Below are positions 17,001 to 26,034 of a stretch of 64,000 bases of DNA, piece by piece. The notes beneath the pieces are model-generated. The model saw nothing but the letters and a program-made list of their open reading frames with translations, searched no databases and was not told the origin of the DNA. Numbering within the stretch: the stretch's first letter is position 1; every line of letters starts with the position of its first letter. A program made the translations under genes and the position numbers. Source of the DNA: Clostridium sp. HBUAS56010 (GTDB taxonomy: Bacteria > Bacillota > Clostridia > Lachnospirales > Lachnospiraceae); contig NZ_SULJ01000002.1 of assembly GCF_007115105.1 (NCBI RefSeq), positions 182,190 to 246,189 on the forward strand, written 5' to 3'.

Positions 17001-17165
17001 ATCGCTTTCATAAGCAGTCCACTCTCTTTTACTGCTGTCAAAGGTTTCTGCAAATTCATAATCTCCCTGACTTATCATCACCTTTTCTGCCCTGGTAACA
17101 TGGGAATAGCAGAAGCTTTTCAATGTATCTGCTGCCGCTTTTAATCTGTTTCTCATAGGATTCAT
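14022..17165 (-). CDS. GH38 alpha-mannosidase
   Basis: A cytosolic 1047-residue enzyme with the complete GH38 order: an N-terminal beta domain (1-220), the zinc/catalytic domain opening with HSIGHTHIDVAWKWPLK (about 233-249), and WLPDVFGYSAAIPQ (about 350-363), whose Asp is the family nucleophile. Three-helix and large C-terminal beta domains follow, ending EIKTIKLKR. GH38 enzymes release alpha-linked mannose. The SD AAGGCGGA lies seven bases before ATG 17165. A terminator-like hairpin separates it from the upstream importer operon, so it may be read by partial read-through. A mannosidase in a locus otherwise built for uronides suggests a mixed plant glycan, or two overlapping loci. Confidence 0.92.
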   Translation of the reverse strand: MNPMRNRLKAAADTLKSFCYSHVTRAEKVMISQGDYEFAETFDSSKREWTAYESDETWGGTDRHYWFLTTVSISGYQAGAQIRAVLNTGATDIWNTDNPQILVYVNGVLSGTMDMNHQDFILTERAEEGQVFELAFYAYSNSSGKTNFFHLDIAAYEEEAAKFYYDFKVPFEAADLLEEDDLERIETFKILGEALNLVDFRRPGSGEFLASLTKADEWLLEHYYKDRPENPVTVHSIGHTHIDVAWKWPLKQTRQKVVRSFQTVLNLMKRYPEYKFMSSQPQLYEFVKEEAPGVFAQIKERIKEGRWETEGAMWLEPDCNLASGESLIRHILYGKRFFEKEMGGTENEVLWLPDVFGYSAAIPQIMKQSGLPYFMTTKLGWNEWNQFPSDVFRWKGIDGSEVLTYLISTRDYLKKQETQKNFSTTYNGRQDARQIMGTWQRFQNKDVSKEVLTCYGYGDGGGGPTEEMLEQSRRLEFSVVRAPKTKQTFVKDFFHMLEEQMDRKQLPVWEGELYLETHRGTYTSMAKNKKYNRTCEFLNGDAEFYGVLDYVLTGSREYPFQELEKNWKLLLLNQFHDILPGSSIKEVYEDSNVQYEQIIKSGTSLIDHSRGRILHAAGLKQAEESAQGLVVWNQMSFSRTGIVELNHPIPGIPLLSQQTADETTLYLAEEVPSKGYGIYGMEGTHPSSNTTSVFGFIETDEKGNPKKVTTTFYEMEFGADGTLLRLFDRNQERELIKEGARANELLVFDDRPLEFDAWNIDASYEEKVWKIEEVTDMKVLENGALRGIILIKKRFLDSEIEQKIYFYQHTARIDFKTTMNWREHQMLLKTAFPLDILCKEANYDIQFGNVSRPTHENTTWDQARFEVCAHKWADISEPGYGAALLNDCKYGYDIHDSVLRLTLLKSGIFPNPDADQGEHTFTYALFPHKGDFRTGGVVQEAYDLNCPLFAAAVRGETGHSYSFLTIEEENIIADTVKLSEDGDGIIIRMYEAYGMRTKAHITFHKTGADQVMECTCLEEEKTSLSWENETLVITLKPYEIKTIKLKR

Positions 17166-17198
17166 CGTTCATTCCGCCTTTTTTGTAATTTTAAAAAA

Positions 17199-17228
17199 GC
17201 GGGAAACCGCACAAAGCTGGTCTCCCGC
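17199..17228 (-). terminator. Terminator after the second importer operon
   Basis: On the minus strand GCGGGAGACC pairs with GGTTTCCCGC (one mismatch) and TTTTTTAAAA follows. It lies between the permease stop at 17239 and the GH38 start at 17165 and may let some polymerase through into GH38. Confidence 0.75.
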
Positions 17229-17238
17229 CAAATCTTTC

Positions 17239-18093
17239 TTAACCTTTAATTCCTGTAGAAGCGATTCCCTCTACCAGATATCTCTGCATTGTTAAGAATA
17301 TAATGAAAATTGGAATCAGAGATAAGGTTGCCATCGCAAACATTGCGCCCCAGTCAGAACCTGCTGTCGGGTCCGAGAACATCTTCAGCGCATAGCTGAC
17401 TGGATATTTGAGCGGATCACTTAAATAAATTAAAGCCGCAAGGAAATCATCCCATCTCCACATGAAAGAAAAGATTGCACTGGTAACCAGAGATGGTTTG
17501 ATCAAAGGAAGTATAATCCGTACAAAGATGGAATATATGGTACAGCCGTCCATTCTGGCCGCTTCATCTAAGTCTATGGGAATTCCTTTAATGAACTGGA
17601 CATTTAAAAAGATAAAAAAGCCCTGACCAAAAAACTGAGGTACAATAATTGGAAGATAGCTGCCTACCCAGCCTAATTTGTTAAAGATAATATACTGGGG
17701 AATCATGATGACCTGAAACGGAAGCATCATGGAAAGCAACATACAGGCAAACCAGAAGCCTTTTAATTTAAAATCAATTCTTGCAAATCCATAACCGATA
17801 ATGGCAGAAGAAATCACTGCTCCAACGGTGGATAAACCTGCAATAATAAAGGAATTTTTAAAAAATATGCCGAAACCGTAGCCTGCAAACCCCTGCCATC
17901 CGACTTTGTAATTATGAAAAGAGAAGGACTCAGGAAAGAGACTGGCTGCAGCTTTAAATATTTCACTGGTACTTTTAAAGGAACCCATTATCATCCAGAT
18001 CAGCGGATATATCATGACACAAGCGAAGAAAAAAGTGAATACATGATAAATCACTGAAATGGCAGTTCTTTTTTCTTTATATCCTGTCTTCAT
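17239..18093 (-). CDS. Carbohydrate ABC permease (MalG/AraQ type)
   Basis: A 284-residue six-helix protein. The EAA loop is LDEAARMDGCTIYSIFVRII (about 185-204), and the end QRYLVEGIASTGIKG is diagnostic of MalG-like permeases. It starts six bases after the partner permease at 18100. The group imports di- or oligosaccharides; its substrate here is unknown. As in the first importer, no ATPase gene is present. Confidence 0.9.
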   Translation of the reverse strand: MKTGYKEKRTAISVIYHVFTFFFACVMIYPLIWMIMGSFKSTSEIFKAAASLFPESFSFHNYKVGWQGFAGYGFGIFFKNSFIIAGLSTVGAVISSAIIGYGFARIDFKLKGFWFACMLLSMMLPFQVIMIPQYIIFNKLGWVGSYLPIIVPQFFGQGFFIFLNVQFIKGIPIDLDEAARMDGCTIYSIFVRIILPLIKPSLVTSAIFSFMWRWDDFLAALIYLSDPLKYPVSYALKMFSDPTAGSDWGAMFAMATLSLIPIFIIFLTMQRYLVEGIASTGIKG

Positions 18094-18099
18094 ATTTCA

Positions 18100-19029
18100 T
18101 CACCCTTCCGCCTCATAATATACCCAACGTTTCTGGGTTTTGAATAGAATTAACGTTAAAAGCCCTACCACCAATACCATGAACCATGCCATTGCACAGC
18201 CATAGCCTAACTTGTTGTAAGTAAAGGAGCTCTGGTACATATATACGGTATAGAATAACGTGGTATCCCTTGGTTTCCCCTGTGTAATGATATAACTCTG
18301 GGTAAATGCCATAAATCCATTGATCAGCTGATTGATCAGATTAAAGAATATGGTAGGTGTCAGCATGGGCAGCGTAATCTTAAAAAAACGCTGGAATCCA
18401 TTGGCACCATCTACCGTTGCCGCCTCATAAAGACTTAGAGAAATCTGTTTCAGGCCAGATAAAAATATGAGCATGGAAGAACCAAACTGCCAGACAGCAA
18501 GAATGATCAAGGTCCAGATGGCAGTGTCTGTTCTTCCAAGCCATGCAACATCAGAAGGAAGTCCGATGATCTTTAAAAGAGCATTGATTACACCGTCACT
18601 GGCAAACATCCGTTTCCATAAGATTGCTACCGCTACGCTTGAACCAATAATGGATGGCAGATAATAGACCGCTCTGTAAAAACCGGATAATTTGGTGCTC
18701 TTTACTAACAGCATGGCTACTGCAAGAGCCATGATCAGCCGGAGAGGAACCGAGAACAGAACATAGTACATGGTTACCCCGAATACCTTCCAGAACTTAG
18801 GATCTGCGGTAAACATGGTCTTGTAGTTTTCCAGACCTATAAAAACCGGTGATTTTAAAATGTTGTATCTGGTGAATGAAAACCCTAAAGATAAAATCAT
18901 GGGAATGGCTAAAAATGCCAGAAATCCTATTATGAAGGGCAGGATAAATACATATCCTGCAACCTTCGGACGGTTCAATATTCTGCCTAATGATTCTTTT
19001 CTTTTCGGGATCATTTGATTGTTCTTCAT
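18100..19029 (-). CDS. Sugar ABC permease (MalF/UgpA type)
   Basis: The 309-residue protein starts with a basic segment, then VAGYVFILPFIIGFLAFLAI as helix 1. The EAA loop reads LYEAATVDGANGFQRFFKIT (about 205-224), and the final helices end at LFKTQKRWVYYEAEG. It differs clearly from the LplB-type permease at 12109, so the two importers are not a simple tandem duplication. It lies 26 bp after the binding protein. Confidence 0.9.
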   Translation of the reverse strand: MKNNQMIPKRKESLGRILNRPKVAGYVFILPFIIGFLAFLAIPMILSLGFSFTRYNILKSPVFIGLENYKTMFTADPKFWKVFGVTMYYVLFSVPLRLIMALAVAMLLVKSTKLSGFYRAVYYLPSIIGSSVAVAILWKRMFASDGVINALLKIIGLPSDVAWLGRTDTAIWTLIILAVWQFGSSMLIFLSGLKQISLSLYEAATVDGANGFQRFFKITLPMLTPTIFFNLINQLINGFMAFTQSYIITQGKPRDTTLFYTVYMYQSSFTYNKLGYGCAMAWFMVLVVGLLTLILFKTQKRWVYYEAEG

Positions 19030-19055
19030 CTTATCCCCTCCAGACTTTCTAGCTG

Positions 19056-20402
19056 TTATTTTGCTGCTTCTTCCAGAATCTTATTGGATTCAGATACATA
19101 CTGGGAAGTCGCATCGTCGACGGTGGCATCTCCATAGCGGATTGCTTCCACAACAGTTTTTAACAATGCCTCTACCTCTCCTTTGCCAGCTGGATCAGGA
19201 GCGTCTACTGGTGTTGCAATCTCAGAAACCTTTGCGATGTAATCAAACACATTCTGTGCTACTGCATCTGCCTTTGGTTTAATCTCATCTGCTACCACTG
19301 TGTTGATTGGAATTCCTCTTTCTGCAAGAAGAATGCCGTTGGCATCCGTACTGTTTACAAACCAGTCAATGAACTTTGCCGCTTCTTCTTTATTCTTAGA
19401 AGATTCTGCCACAGAGAAGAACTGACTTGGTTTCAAATACATGGGCTGTGTTTTTGAATCTGCCGTTGTCGGATACATGGTAATTGCAAGTTCTCTTCCT
19501 GCTGTGTTTGTTACACTGATATACTGGTTTGAGAACAGGTAATCATTCCAGGTTGTGGAATCAATAATGGGCTTTGTCTCTACTACATCAGGATTCTTTT
19601 CTGCCAGCAGGTCTGCTGAAATGCTGAACTCTGCTTTTGCAAACTTCTCTACATTATCAAAGTGCAGTCTGGTAGAATCTTCCTTGCCCGCTTCCAGTTC
19701 ATCAAACAGATGAGAATCATTGGTTCTTGCAATAATCTGCATCATGTTGATTCCGCCGTCATAAAGAGTCTTTGTTCCTGTCTTTTCATATATTGTCTTT
19801 GAAATGTCATATAACTCATCAATGGTCATCTGCTCAGGGATTGTAACTCCTGCCTTCTCAACAATTGCTTTGTCATAAGCCATCATGGGTGCATTGCTGC
19901 CTAAACTGATTGCATAGCACTTACCGTCAATGGAACCACTTTCAATAATACTTTCAGGTATGTTTGCTGTATCAATAACTCCGTTGGAAATGTACTCCGA
20001 CAAATCGGCTAACTGTCCGCTTTGCTGATATTGATTTAAATAGGAATAATCCATCTGAATGATATCAGGAAGATTCCCGCCTGCTGCCATTGCCGAAAGC
20101 TTATCCCAGTAACCGGACCAGTCGGTAAATTCTACCTTAATCTCTACATTGGGATTTTCACTCATATAAAGATCTGCTGCCTTTTTTGTCACATCGTTTC
20201 TCGTCTGGTTCCCCCACCAGGTGAGATTTAAAGTTACCTTGTCTCCGGAAGCATTTGATTCTCCTCCAGCCTTTGTGGTTTCGGCTGCAGTCGTTGCGCC
20301 TCCTGCCTGAGTATCCGTGTTCTCCGTCTTGGAACCACAGGCAGTTAAAGAAGTTGCTGCCAGAAGAGCAGCCAGGGTTGTTGCCAGAAATCTCTTTCTC
20401 AT
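19056..20402 (-). CDS. Sugar ABC substrate-binding lipoprotein (MalE/UgpB type)
   Basis: A 448-residue extracellular lipoprotein. Signal MRKRFLATTLAALLAATSLT precedes ACGS, with the lipidated Cys at about 22; a Thr/Gly/Ala-rich linker follows. VTLNLTWWGNQTRNDVTKKA begins the binding fold, typical of family 1 oligosaccharide-binding proteins. It heads the operon SBP-permease-permease. A clear promoter (20439-20467) and AAAGGGAGG precede it. The divergent YesM/YesN-like pair at 20585 is the likely regulator. Confidence 0.9.
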   Translation of the reverse strand: MRKRFLATTLAALLAATSLTACGSKTENTDTQAGGATTAAETTKAGGESNASGDKVTLNLTWWGNQTRNDVTKKAADLYMSENPNVEIKVEFTDWSGYWDKLSAMAAGGNLPDIIQMDYSYLNQYQQSGQLADLSEYISNGVIDTANIPESIIESGSIDGKCYAISLGSNAPMMAYDKAIVEKAGVTIPEQMTIDELYDISKTIYEKTGTKTLYDGGINMMQIIARTNDSHLFDELEAGKEDSTRLHFDNVEKFAKAEFSISADLLAEKNPDVVETKPIIDSTTWNDYLFSNQYISVTNTAGRELAITMYPTTADSKTQPMYLKPSQFFSVAESSKNKEEAAKFIDWFVNSTDANGILLAERGIPINTVVADEIKPKADAVAQNVFDYIAKVSEIATPVDAPDPAGKGEVEALLKTVVEAIRYGDATVDDATSQYVSESNKILEEAAK

Positions 20403-20438
20403 TGTAAAACCTCCCTTTCAATTCATTATCGTAATGAT

Positions 20439-20467
20439 ATCATATGGCAAATATGCACAACGGTAAA
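20439..20467 (-). promoter_or_regulatory. Promoter of the second importer operon
   Basis: On the minus strand TTTACC (20467-20462) and TATGAT (20444-20439) are 17 bp apart, about 40 bp upstream of the start at 20402. The weak -35 fits activation by a regulator such as the divergent AraC-type response regulator. Confidence 0.6.
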
Positions 20468-20584
20468 GTTAAAATATGGCTTTTTATAGTTAAAAAAACA
20501 GCTTCGTTCAATAAATGCACCTTTTTCAATTTATTTTTTTAGTGTTTTACTATATAATACAAGTACAAGGAAAGGAGTCTGTCC

Positions 20585-22345
20585 ATGAATCGCTGCATAG
20601 CCTGGTTTAACAATCTGTCCCTATATAAAAAGATTCTGACGGTATTTCTCCTGGCAATGCTGGGGCTTTTAGTTACTTTTCTGATCAGTATTAAGATCCT
20701 CACTTCCCGCTACAATGAGGAACTTTACCAGACCAATGCCAATGCTTTAACCCATGTGACTACCTATGTGGAATCAGAGATGCAGATGGTGGAGACCATC
20801 TCTGAAAACCTGATTGGCGATCCGGTGATCCAGAATAATCTGGGATTTCTTTCAGAAAATCCTTACAGCAACCGGCGCTCTCTTGCCAGAAGAGATATCT
20901 ACCAACAGCTTTACTCCTATATCTACCGCAGCAGCTATATCAAATCCATTAATATTATTCTGGCAGACGGAACCAATGTCTGCATGGGCAGTTCTGACGA
21001 GATTCTAAAATTTAATGTGAAAGAACTGGATCAGAAGACAGAATTATTAAAGGGAAGAGCCCTGTGGTCCCCCGGTCAGAAACCCGGTCCGGATACCGTA
21101 TGTGCAAGGCAGGTCCGGAAGCTGAAATATCTAAGTCTGAAAAAACTTGGAGAACTCTACATTACCGTTGATATGGACCAGATGATCAAAGACGGATTAA
21201 GCAATTCCGGAACCCTGGAAGAAAACTCCAACTTTATTCTCATGTCCGGAGACCAGAGGATTTATCCGGAAGAACCATTTCATAATGAATACTGCCTGGA
21301 ATTGATTGCTGATCATAAGAAGTCAGAAAGTTCCTATACCATCTCTAACTTAAACGGGAATAAAGAATTCATCATCAGCGGTCATGTGCCATATGCAGGA
21401 TGGGATTATCTCTATTTCAGAGATTATGACCCTCTGTTTTACCGAATACAGTTAATCAGTATGCAGATTCTTCTTTTTACATTTTGCATCATTGCCGGTA
21501 CCGCTCTCTGCGTCAACATCATCTTTCGACATATTTTTCGACATCTGGACTATCTGATTGAAAAGATTCAGTGTTTTGGCAGCGGAGAACTTCCCGCCTG
21601 CAGCGTAAAATGCTATGATTATGAAAACAGGAGGGATGAGATCGGGCAGCTCCACCGCAGTTTTGACGAGATGACCCAAAGCGTAAAGGTCCTTCGGGAT
21701 GAGAATTATGACAAACAGCTTCTTGTAAGGGATTCCACCATTAAGATGCTCCAACAGCAGATCAACCCCCATTTTCTATATAACACGCTTGACACCATTA
21801 ACTGGATGGCACAGTCATACGGTGCAGAAGATATCTCAGTCATGGTCCGCTCCCTGGGGAATCTCTTCCGGGCATCAATTGCAGACCAAAAGGATATTAT
21901 TCCCTTATCCGAGGAACTGAAAGTGCTGGATAATTATATCCGCATCCAGCAGATCCGCTTCAAAGACCGGCTTTATTATGAACTCAAGACCCCGGAAGAT
22001 ATCACTGGGATATTGGTTCCCAAACTATGCATCCAGCCTCTTGTGGAAAATGCCCTCAAACATGCCATGGAGGATACCGACGAGATGTGCTGCATTCATG
22101 TCAATATCATTGAGATGGAACATGATTATCAGATCAAAGTGACCAATACCGGTTCCCGGTTTGAAACAGATCTGCTTAAGAAAATAGAGAATAAGGAAAT
22201 CACCCCCCAAGGTTCGGGAGTCGGACTTATCAATATCAATTCCAGATTAAAGCTGATCTATGGAGAGGAATACGGACTGAAATTCAACAATGAAGAAGGG
22301 AAGGCAGTCGTTACACTGTCCATTCCAAAGAAACAGGAGGTTTGA
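20585..22345 (+). CDS. Sensor histidine kinase, YesM family
   Basis: A 586-residue membrane kinase. Helix 1 spans about 16-40; an extracellular dCache-like sensor follows (about 42-280). Helix 2 is near 285-312, then a HAMP linker, and the phosphoacceptor H396 lies in QQINPHFLYNTLDTINWMAQ. The ATP-binding domain shows LVPKLCIQPLVENALKHAME and the glycine loop PQGSGVGLININSR. YesM-type kinases phosphorylate AraC-type response regulators and usually sense sugars through a binding protein or directly. The gene ends one base before its response regulator and is divergent from the importer at 20402. AAAGGAG precedes the ATG. Confidence 0.93.
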   Translation: MNRCIAWFNNLSLYKKILTVFLLAMLGLLVTFLISIKILTSRYNEELYQTNANALTHVTTYVESEMQMVETISENLIGDPVIQNNLGFLSENPYSNRRSLARRDIYQQLYSYIYRSSYIKSINIILADGTNVCMGSSDEILKFNVKELDQKTELLKGRALWSPGQKPGPDTVCARQVRKLKYLSLKKLGELYITVDMDQMIKDGLSNSGTLEENSNFILMSGDQRIYPEEPFHNEYCLELIADHKKSESSYTISNLNGNKEFIISGHVPYAGWDYLYFRDYDPLFYRIQLISMQILLFTFCIIAGTALCVNIIFRHIFRHLDYLIEKIQCFGSGELPACSVKCYDYENRRDEIGQLHRSFDEMTQSVKVLRDENYDKQLLVRDSTIKMLQQQINPHFLYNTLDTINWMAQSYGAEDISVMVRSLGNLFRASIADQKDIIPLSEELKVLDNYIRIQQIRFKDRLYYELKTPEDITGILVPKLCIQPLVENALKHAMEDTDEMCCIHVNIIEMEHDYQIKVTNTGSRFETDLLKKIENKEITPQGSGVGLININSRLKLIYGEEYGLKFNNEEGKAVVTLSIPKKQEV

Positions 22346-22346
22346 T

Positions 22347-23885
22347 ATGCTAAGACTGATGATTGTAGATGATGAACAAATTATACGAGAAGCACTTTCT
22401 AAAATGATTGATTATGAATCTCTGGGGTATCAACTGATTTCAACTGCCAAAAACGGCATGGAAGCCTATGATATTATTTGTGACGAGTATCCGGATGTGG
22501 TAATCACTGATATCCGGATGCCAATTTTAAATGGTCTGGATCTAATCAGCCGTTCCATCAAATCAGACTCCCGTATCACCTTTATTTTATTATCTGGATA
22601 CAATGACTTTGATTATGCCAGACAGGCAATGAAATACGGAGTGCGCTATTACCTCCTGAAACCAACTGACAAACAGGAACTGATAGACTCTTTGATTTCC
22701 ATACGAAAAGAACGGCAAAAAGAGGAGGAAGACAGAAAGTTACAACAGAAGAATTTTCTTAAAAGTCTGAATTTTCCCTTGGAACAGAGCTTCATTATGG
22801 ACTCTTTAGAACATCAGGATTCTTTTTCTGCTGTTTTCCGTAAATATGAAGGATTCTTTTCTTTTCCCGCAAATTGTCTTTATGCCTGTATCTGCTCATT
22901 TGTAGAAAAAAACTACCTTCATTTATTTGCAGCCGATATGAAGAAACTCTTAGAACATGCAGGTGTTTCCTTACAATTTTCCATTCTATATGTAAAGAAT
23001 ACGGCTGTTTTAATCTTTCCTGCCTCTACTCTGGCATTTCAGGAGGAGATGGAAAGGCTGATTACAAAGCTGAGCTACCCAGGTCAGTCCGTCACCTTTG
23101 AAACAGAATTTCTTCATCAGGACTCCACAGAAACACTTTTTCAGACCATTATTTCTAAAATCTCCCGATTTGAGCGGATACTTCTGCTGGGAGAAGAAGG
23201 GGATTGCCATGAGATCAAAAATCACATTGCATCTCCCTGGATGATCAATCACTTAGAGGATTCCATCACCTCTGCCAAGAATACCGTTCAAGCCTCCAGA
23301 CTCTTAGATTCTGTTTTTCACGGTTCCATGCCTGTCTCCACTGCAAGGAATCTTGCCCTGGGTTTATTTTTAAAAAATAACGTAAAGCAGGAAAAGCTTT
23401 CCACAGACGCTGCCTGTGATTTCTTCCGACGCATTTATTCCTGCAGCACAGTAGAGGATATACGCAAACTCCTTCAGGTCGTTATGGTACAGAAGGAACC
23501 GGAGGTATGCTGTCAGAAAACCAGTTCCAATATTGCTCTGCTGAAAACCTATATCAAAGAACATCTGGATTCGGAAAATATCTCTTTAAAATGGCTGGCA
23601 GAAAATTATCTGTTTGTCAGTGTGGGATATTTAAGCAAGCAATTTGTCAAAGAGGAGGGAATGCGTTTCTCCGATTATTTAAATAAAGAAAGAATGGAGG
23701 AAGCCATTCGTCTTATGACCTTCTATCACAATGACAATATCAAACATATCGCCCGTCAGGTGGGATTTGGGAGCAATCCCCAATATTTCAGCCAGGTATT
23801 TAAGCGCTATACTGGCTTTTCCCCCACTGATTACATAGAAAAACTGAAACCATTCACACAAGCAAAAAAAGGAGAACAGCAATGA
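22347..23885 (+). CDS. AraC-type response regulator, YesN family
   Basis: Start ATG at 22347 follows CAGGAGG inside the end of the kinase gene. The 512-residue protein has an N-terminal receiver domain (MIVDDEQIIREAL; phosphoacceptor D55 in VVITDIRMPI; conserved Lys in YLLKPTD). A long poorly conserved middle (about 140-400) follows, then an AraC DNA-binding domain from about 405 with WLAENYLFVSVGYLSKQF and IARQVGFGSNPQYFSQVFKR, ending SPTDYIEKLK. It should activate the importer operon and the adjacent GH105, whose ATG overlaps its stop (ATGA). Confidence 0.93.
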   Translation: MLRLMIVDDEQIIREALSKMIDYESLGYQLISTAKNGMEAYDIICDEYPDVVITDIRMPILNGLDLISRSIKSDSRITFILLSGYNDFDYARQAMKYGVRYYLLKPTDKQELIDSLISIRKERQKEEEDRKLQQKNFLKSLNFPLEQSFIMDSLEHQDSFSAVFRKYEGFFSFPANCLYACICSFVEKNYLHLFAADMKKLLEHAGVSLQFSILYVKNTAVLIFPASTLAFQEEMERLITKLSYPGQSVTFETEFLHQDSTETLFQTIISKISRFERILLLGEEGDCHEIKNHIASPWMINHLEDSITSAKNTVQASRLLDSVFHGSMPVSTARNLALGLFLKNNVKQEKLSTDAACDFFRRIYSCSTVEDIRKLLQVVMVQKEPEVCCQKTSSNIALLKTYIKEHLDSENISLKWLAENYLFVSVGYLSKQFVKEEGMRFSDYLNKERMEEAIRLMTFYHNDNIKHIARQVGFGSNPQYFSQVFKRYTGFSPTDYIEKLKPFTQAKKGEQQ

Positions 23886-25003
23886 TGACAAATGAAGCGT
23901 TACTTGAGAAGATCCACCTGGTAGTAGAAAAATTAATGAATCTGGGAGGCAGCGACTACGGCAAAGACCAAAGCGCCAGCCAGACCGATACAAAAAGAGG
24001 AATCATACAACGGGATTTTGGAATCGAAGAATGGGACTGGCCTCAGGGCGTGGGACTATACGGTCTTTATAAACTTCAGGATTTTTATGGAGATGACCGA
24101 TACTTAAATTTCTTTCAATCCTGGTATAACAGAAACATAAAAGAGGGACTGCCTTCCAAAAACATCAATACAACCACCCCTTTTCTCCCCCTTTCTTATC
24201 TCTTTCATAAAATGGAGAACCAGGAGGAATTAAAAGCTCTGTGCGAGGAACGGGCCAATTGGCTTATGAAGGAACTGCCTAAGACCCCGGACAACGGATT
24301 CCAGCATGTGACCAGTGCCATTGGAGACAGGAACGGGATCGCCGCCAATGAAGGACAGCTCTGGGTGGATACTCTGTTCATGTCCGTGCTGTTCTTAAAT
24401 CATATGGGCGATCAGACCAACCGGACTGACTGGAAAGAGGAATCCATTCACCAGTTTCTGGTTCATATTAAATACCTTTACGACAAACAGACAGGGCTGT
24501 TCCACCATGGATTCCGTTTTGATCAGATGGATAACTTTGGAGGAGTCTTCTGGTGCCGGGGCAATTCCTGGTTTACCTACGGGATTATGGAGTTTCTCGA
24601 TAGCTGCAAGGAGGAATTAACTCCCGGAGTACGGAGCTACTTTATTGATACCTTCCGTTCACAGGCAAAGGCGCTCTTAGATCTTCAGTCCCCAGCCGGT
24701 CTGTGGCACACCGTTCTTACGGACCGCACCAGTTATGAAGAAGTATCTGGCTCCGCTGCAATTGCCGCAGGTCTTTTAAGAGGAGTAAAAGCAGGAATTC
24801 TCGACGATTCCTATAAAAACGCGGCAGACAGGGCAATTACTGCTATCTGCAACAATATCTCTGAAGATGGAACGGTTTTAAATGTATCCGCAGGAACTGG
24901 AATCGGCATGGATGCAGACCATTACAAACGAATTCTAACCATGCCCATGGCATATGGACAGGCACTGGTTCTGACTGCCTTATATGAAGCACTGGAAAAA
25001 TAA
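23882..25003 (+). CDS. GH105 unsaturated uronyl hydrolase, second copy
   Basis: A 373-residue cytosolic enzyme of the same family as the gene at 7423. It shares WDWPQGVGLYGLYKLQDFYG, KNINTTTPFLPLSYL, GQLWVDTLFMSVLFLNHMG and GVFWCRGNSWFTYGIMEF. The first Asp of the DD pair seen in copy one is Val here (WVDTLF), so only one Asp is kept at that site, as in YteR-like WADTLF. The ATG overlaps the response regulator stop by ATGA, so expression is coupled to that regulator. The two copies are divergent enough to suggest different oligosaccharide preferences. Confidence 0.9.
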   Translation: MMTNEALLEKIHLVVEKLMNLGGSDYGKDQSASQTDTKRGIIQRDFGIEEWDWPQGVGLYGLYKLQDFYGDDRYLNFFQSWYNRNIKEGLPSKNINTTTPFLPLSYLFHKMENQEELKALCEERANWLMKELPKTPDNGFQHVTSAIGDRNGIAANEGQLWVDTLFMSVLFLNHMGDQTNRTDWKEESIHQFLVHIKYLYDKQTGLFHHGFRFDQMDNFGGVFWCRGNSWFTYGIMEFLDSCKEELTPGVRSYFIDTFRSQAKALLDLQSPAGLWHTVLTDRTSYEEVSGSAAIAAGLLRGVKAGILDDSYKNAADRAITAICNNISEDGTVLNVSAGTGIGMDADHYKRILTMPMAYGQALVLTALYEALEK

Positions 25004-25011
25004 CACAAAAA

Positions 25012-25053
25012 GGAGGCGGGAAGGGCGTTATTCTGCTCTTCCTGCCTCTCTTC
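25012..25053. terminator. Terminator between convergent GH105 and AraC genes
   Basis: AGGCGGGAAG pairs with CTTCCTGCCT over 10 bp (one wobble). The hairpin reaches into the last codons of the minus-strand AraC gene. T-rich stretches flank it, so it may serve both genes. Confidence 0.5.
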
Positions 25054-25888
25054 TGTATTTAGACGGAGTCGCATCCGCATGTTTCTTAAAGATCCGCTCA
25101 AAATAGGTAATGCTTTCAAATCCCAGAATATCAGAAATCTCAGTGATAGAATAATCACTGTTGGCAAGAAGTTCTTTTGCTTTCCGGATTCTTGCCAGAT
25201 TCCGGTATTCATTGACAGAAAAACTGGTCACTTCACGGAAGATTCTGCTTAAATAGGATTTGCTGATAAAAAAACGTTCTGCAAGTTCTTCCAGCCGTTC
25301 TCCGCTCTCACAATGAAACGTTAAGTATTCCGCAACTTCATGAACCTTCTCATGCTTGGCGGTCTGTACGGTCAAAGGAATTTCTTCCCTCACGTTCTGC
25401 TGCCGGCTGCGGTGAACCATGAGTAAAATCTGAGCAAGTTTCAGACGTACCATAACTTCATACCGTTCTGCTCTCTGTTTCATCTCATATGCCATGGAAA
25501 AAAGCAGAGACTTCATCTCCTCCCATTCTGTCTCTGACAATTGAAGAACGCCGTAATAATCTCCAAAGATTTTCTCCAGAGACCAGATTCCTGTCTGCCT
25601 CAGCCACGGTTCCAGAATTCTTCCATTTAACTGTAAGAGAATCCGGTCATGAGTTCTGCTTCCTGCCTGACTTGTCTTATGAACCTGTTCCCTGTTAACC
25701 AGAACTGCATTCCCAGCCTTCACATCATACGTCTCTCTTTCTATAAAATAATACCGCTCCCCCTCTAACAAAAAATAAAGTTCATAGGTATCATGAAAAT
25801 GCTTCATGGTCATGGAATACTCCTGATCCCTCACCACCCGGTCAAGTGTGATTCCCTCCATGCTCTCAGAAAACAAAGTCTGTTCCAT
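25028..25888 (-). CDS. AraC-family transcriptional regulator with cupin sensor
   Basis: The 286-residue protein has a cupin-type ligand domain (about 15-150; MKHFHDTYELYFLLEGERYY, KAGNAVLVNREQVHKTSQAG) and an AraC domain (about 180-285; LAERFFISKSYLSRIFREVT and ITEISDILGFESITYFERIF, ending TPSKYRRE). GGGAGGGG lies close to its ATG. It is divergent from the GH4 gene at 26035, with only about 146 bp between, so GH4 is the most likely target. The intervening DNA holds several AT-rich TATAAT-like copies. Confidence 0.9.
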   Translation of the reverse strand: MEQTLFSESMEGITLDRVVRDQEYSMTMKHFHDTYELYFLLEGERYYFIERETYDVKAGNAVLVNREQVHKTSQAGSRTHDRILLQLNGRILEPWLRQTGIWSLEKIFGDYYGVLQLSETEWEEMKSLLFSMAYEMKQRAERYEVMVRLKLAQILLMVHRSRQQNVREEIPLTVQTAKHEKVHEVAEYLTFHCESGERLEELAERFFISKSYLSRIFREVTSFSVNEYRNLARIRKAKELLANSDYSITEISDILGFESITYFERIFKKHADATPSKYRREAGRAE

Positions 25889-26034
25889 TGCCCCTCCCGA
25901 TTAGTAGCCAAAAGTATGATTATGGCAAAAAAAGCACCGATTCTATAAGAATTATAATACTATAATCTATTATAATAAGCAATAGAAGCCATAACAAAAT
26001 GCCTGATATACCACGAATTACAGGAGGATTTCTT

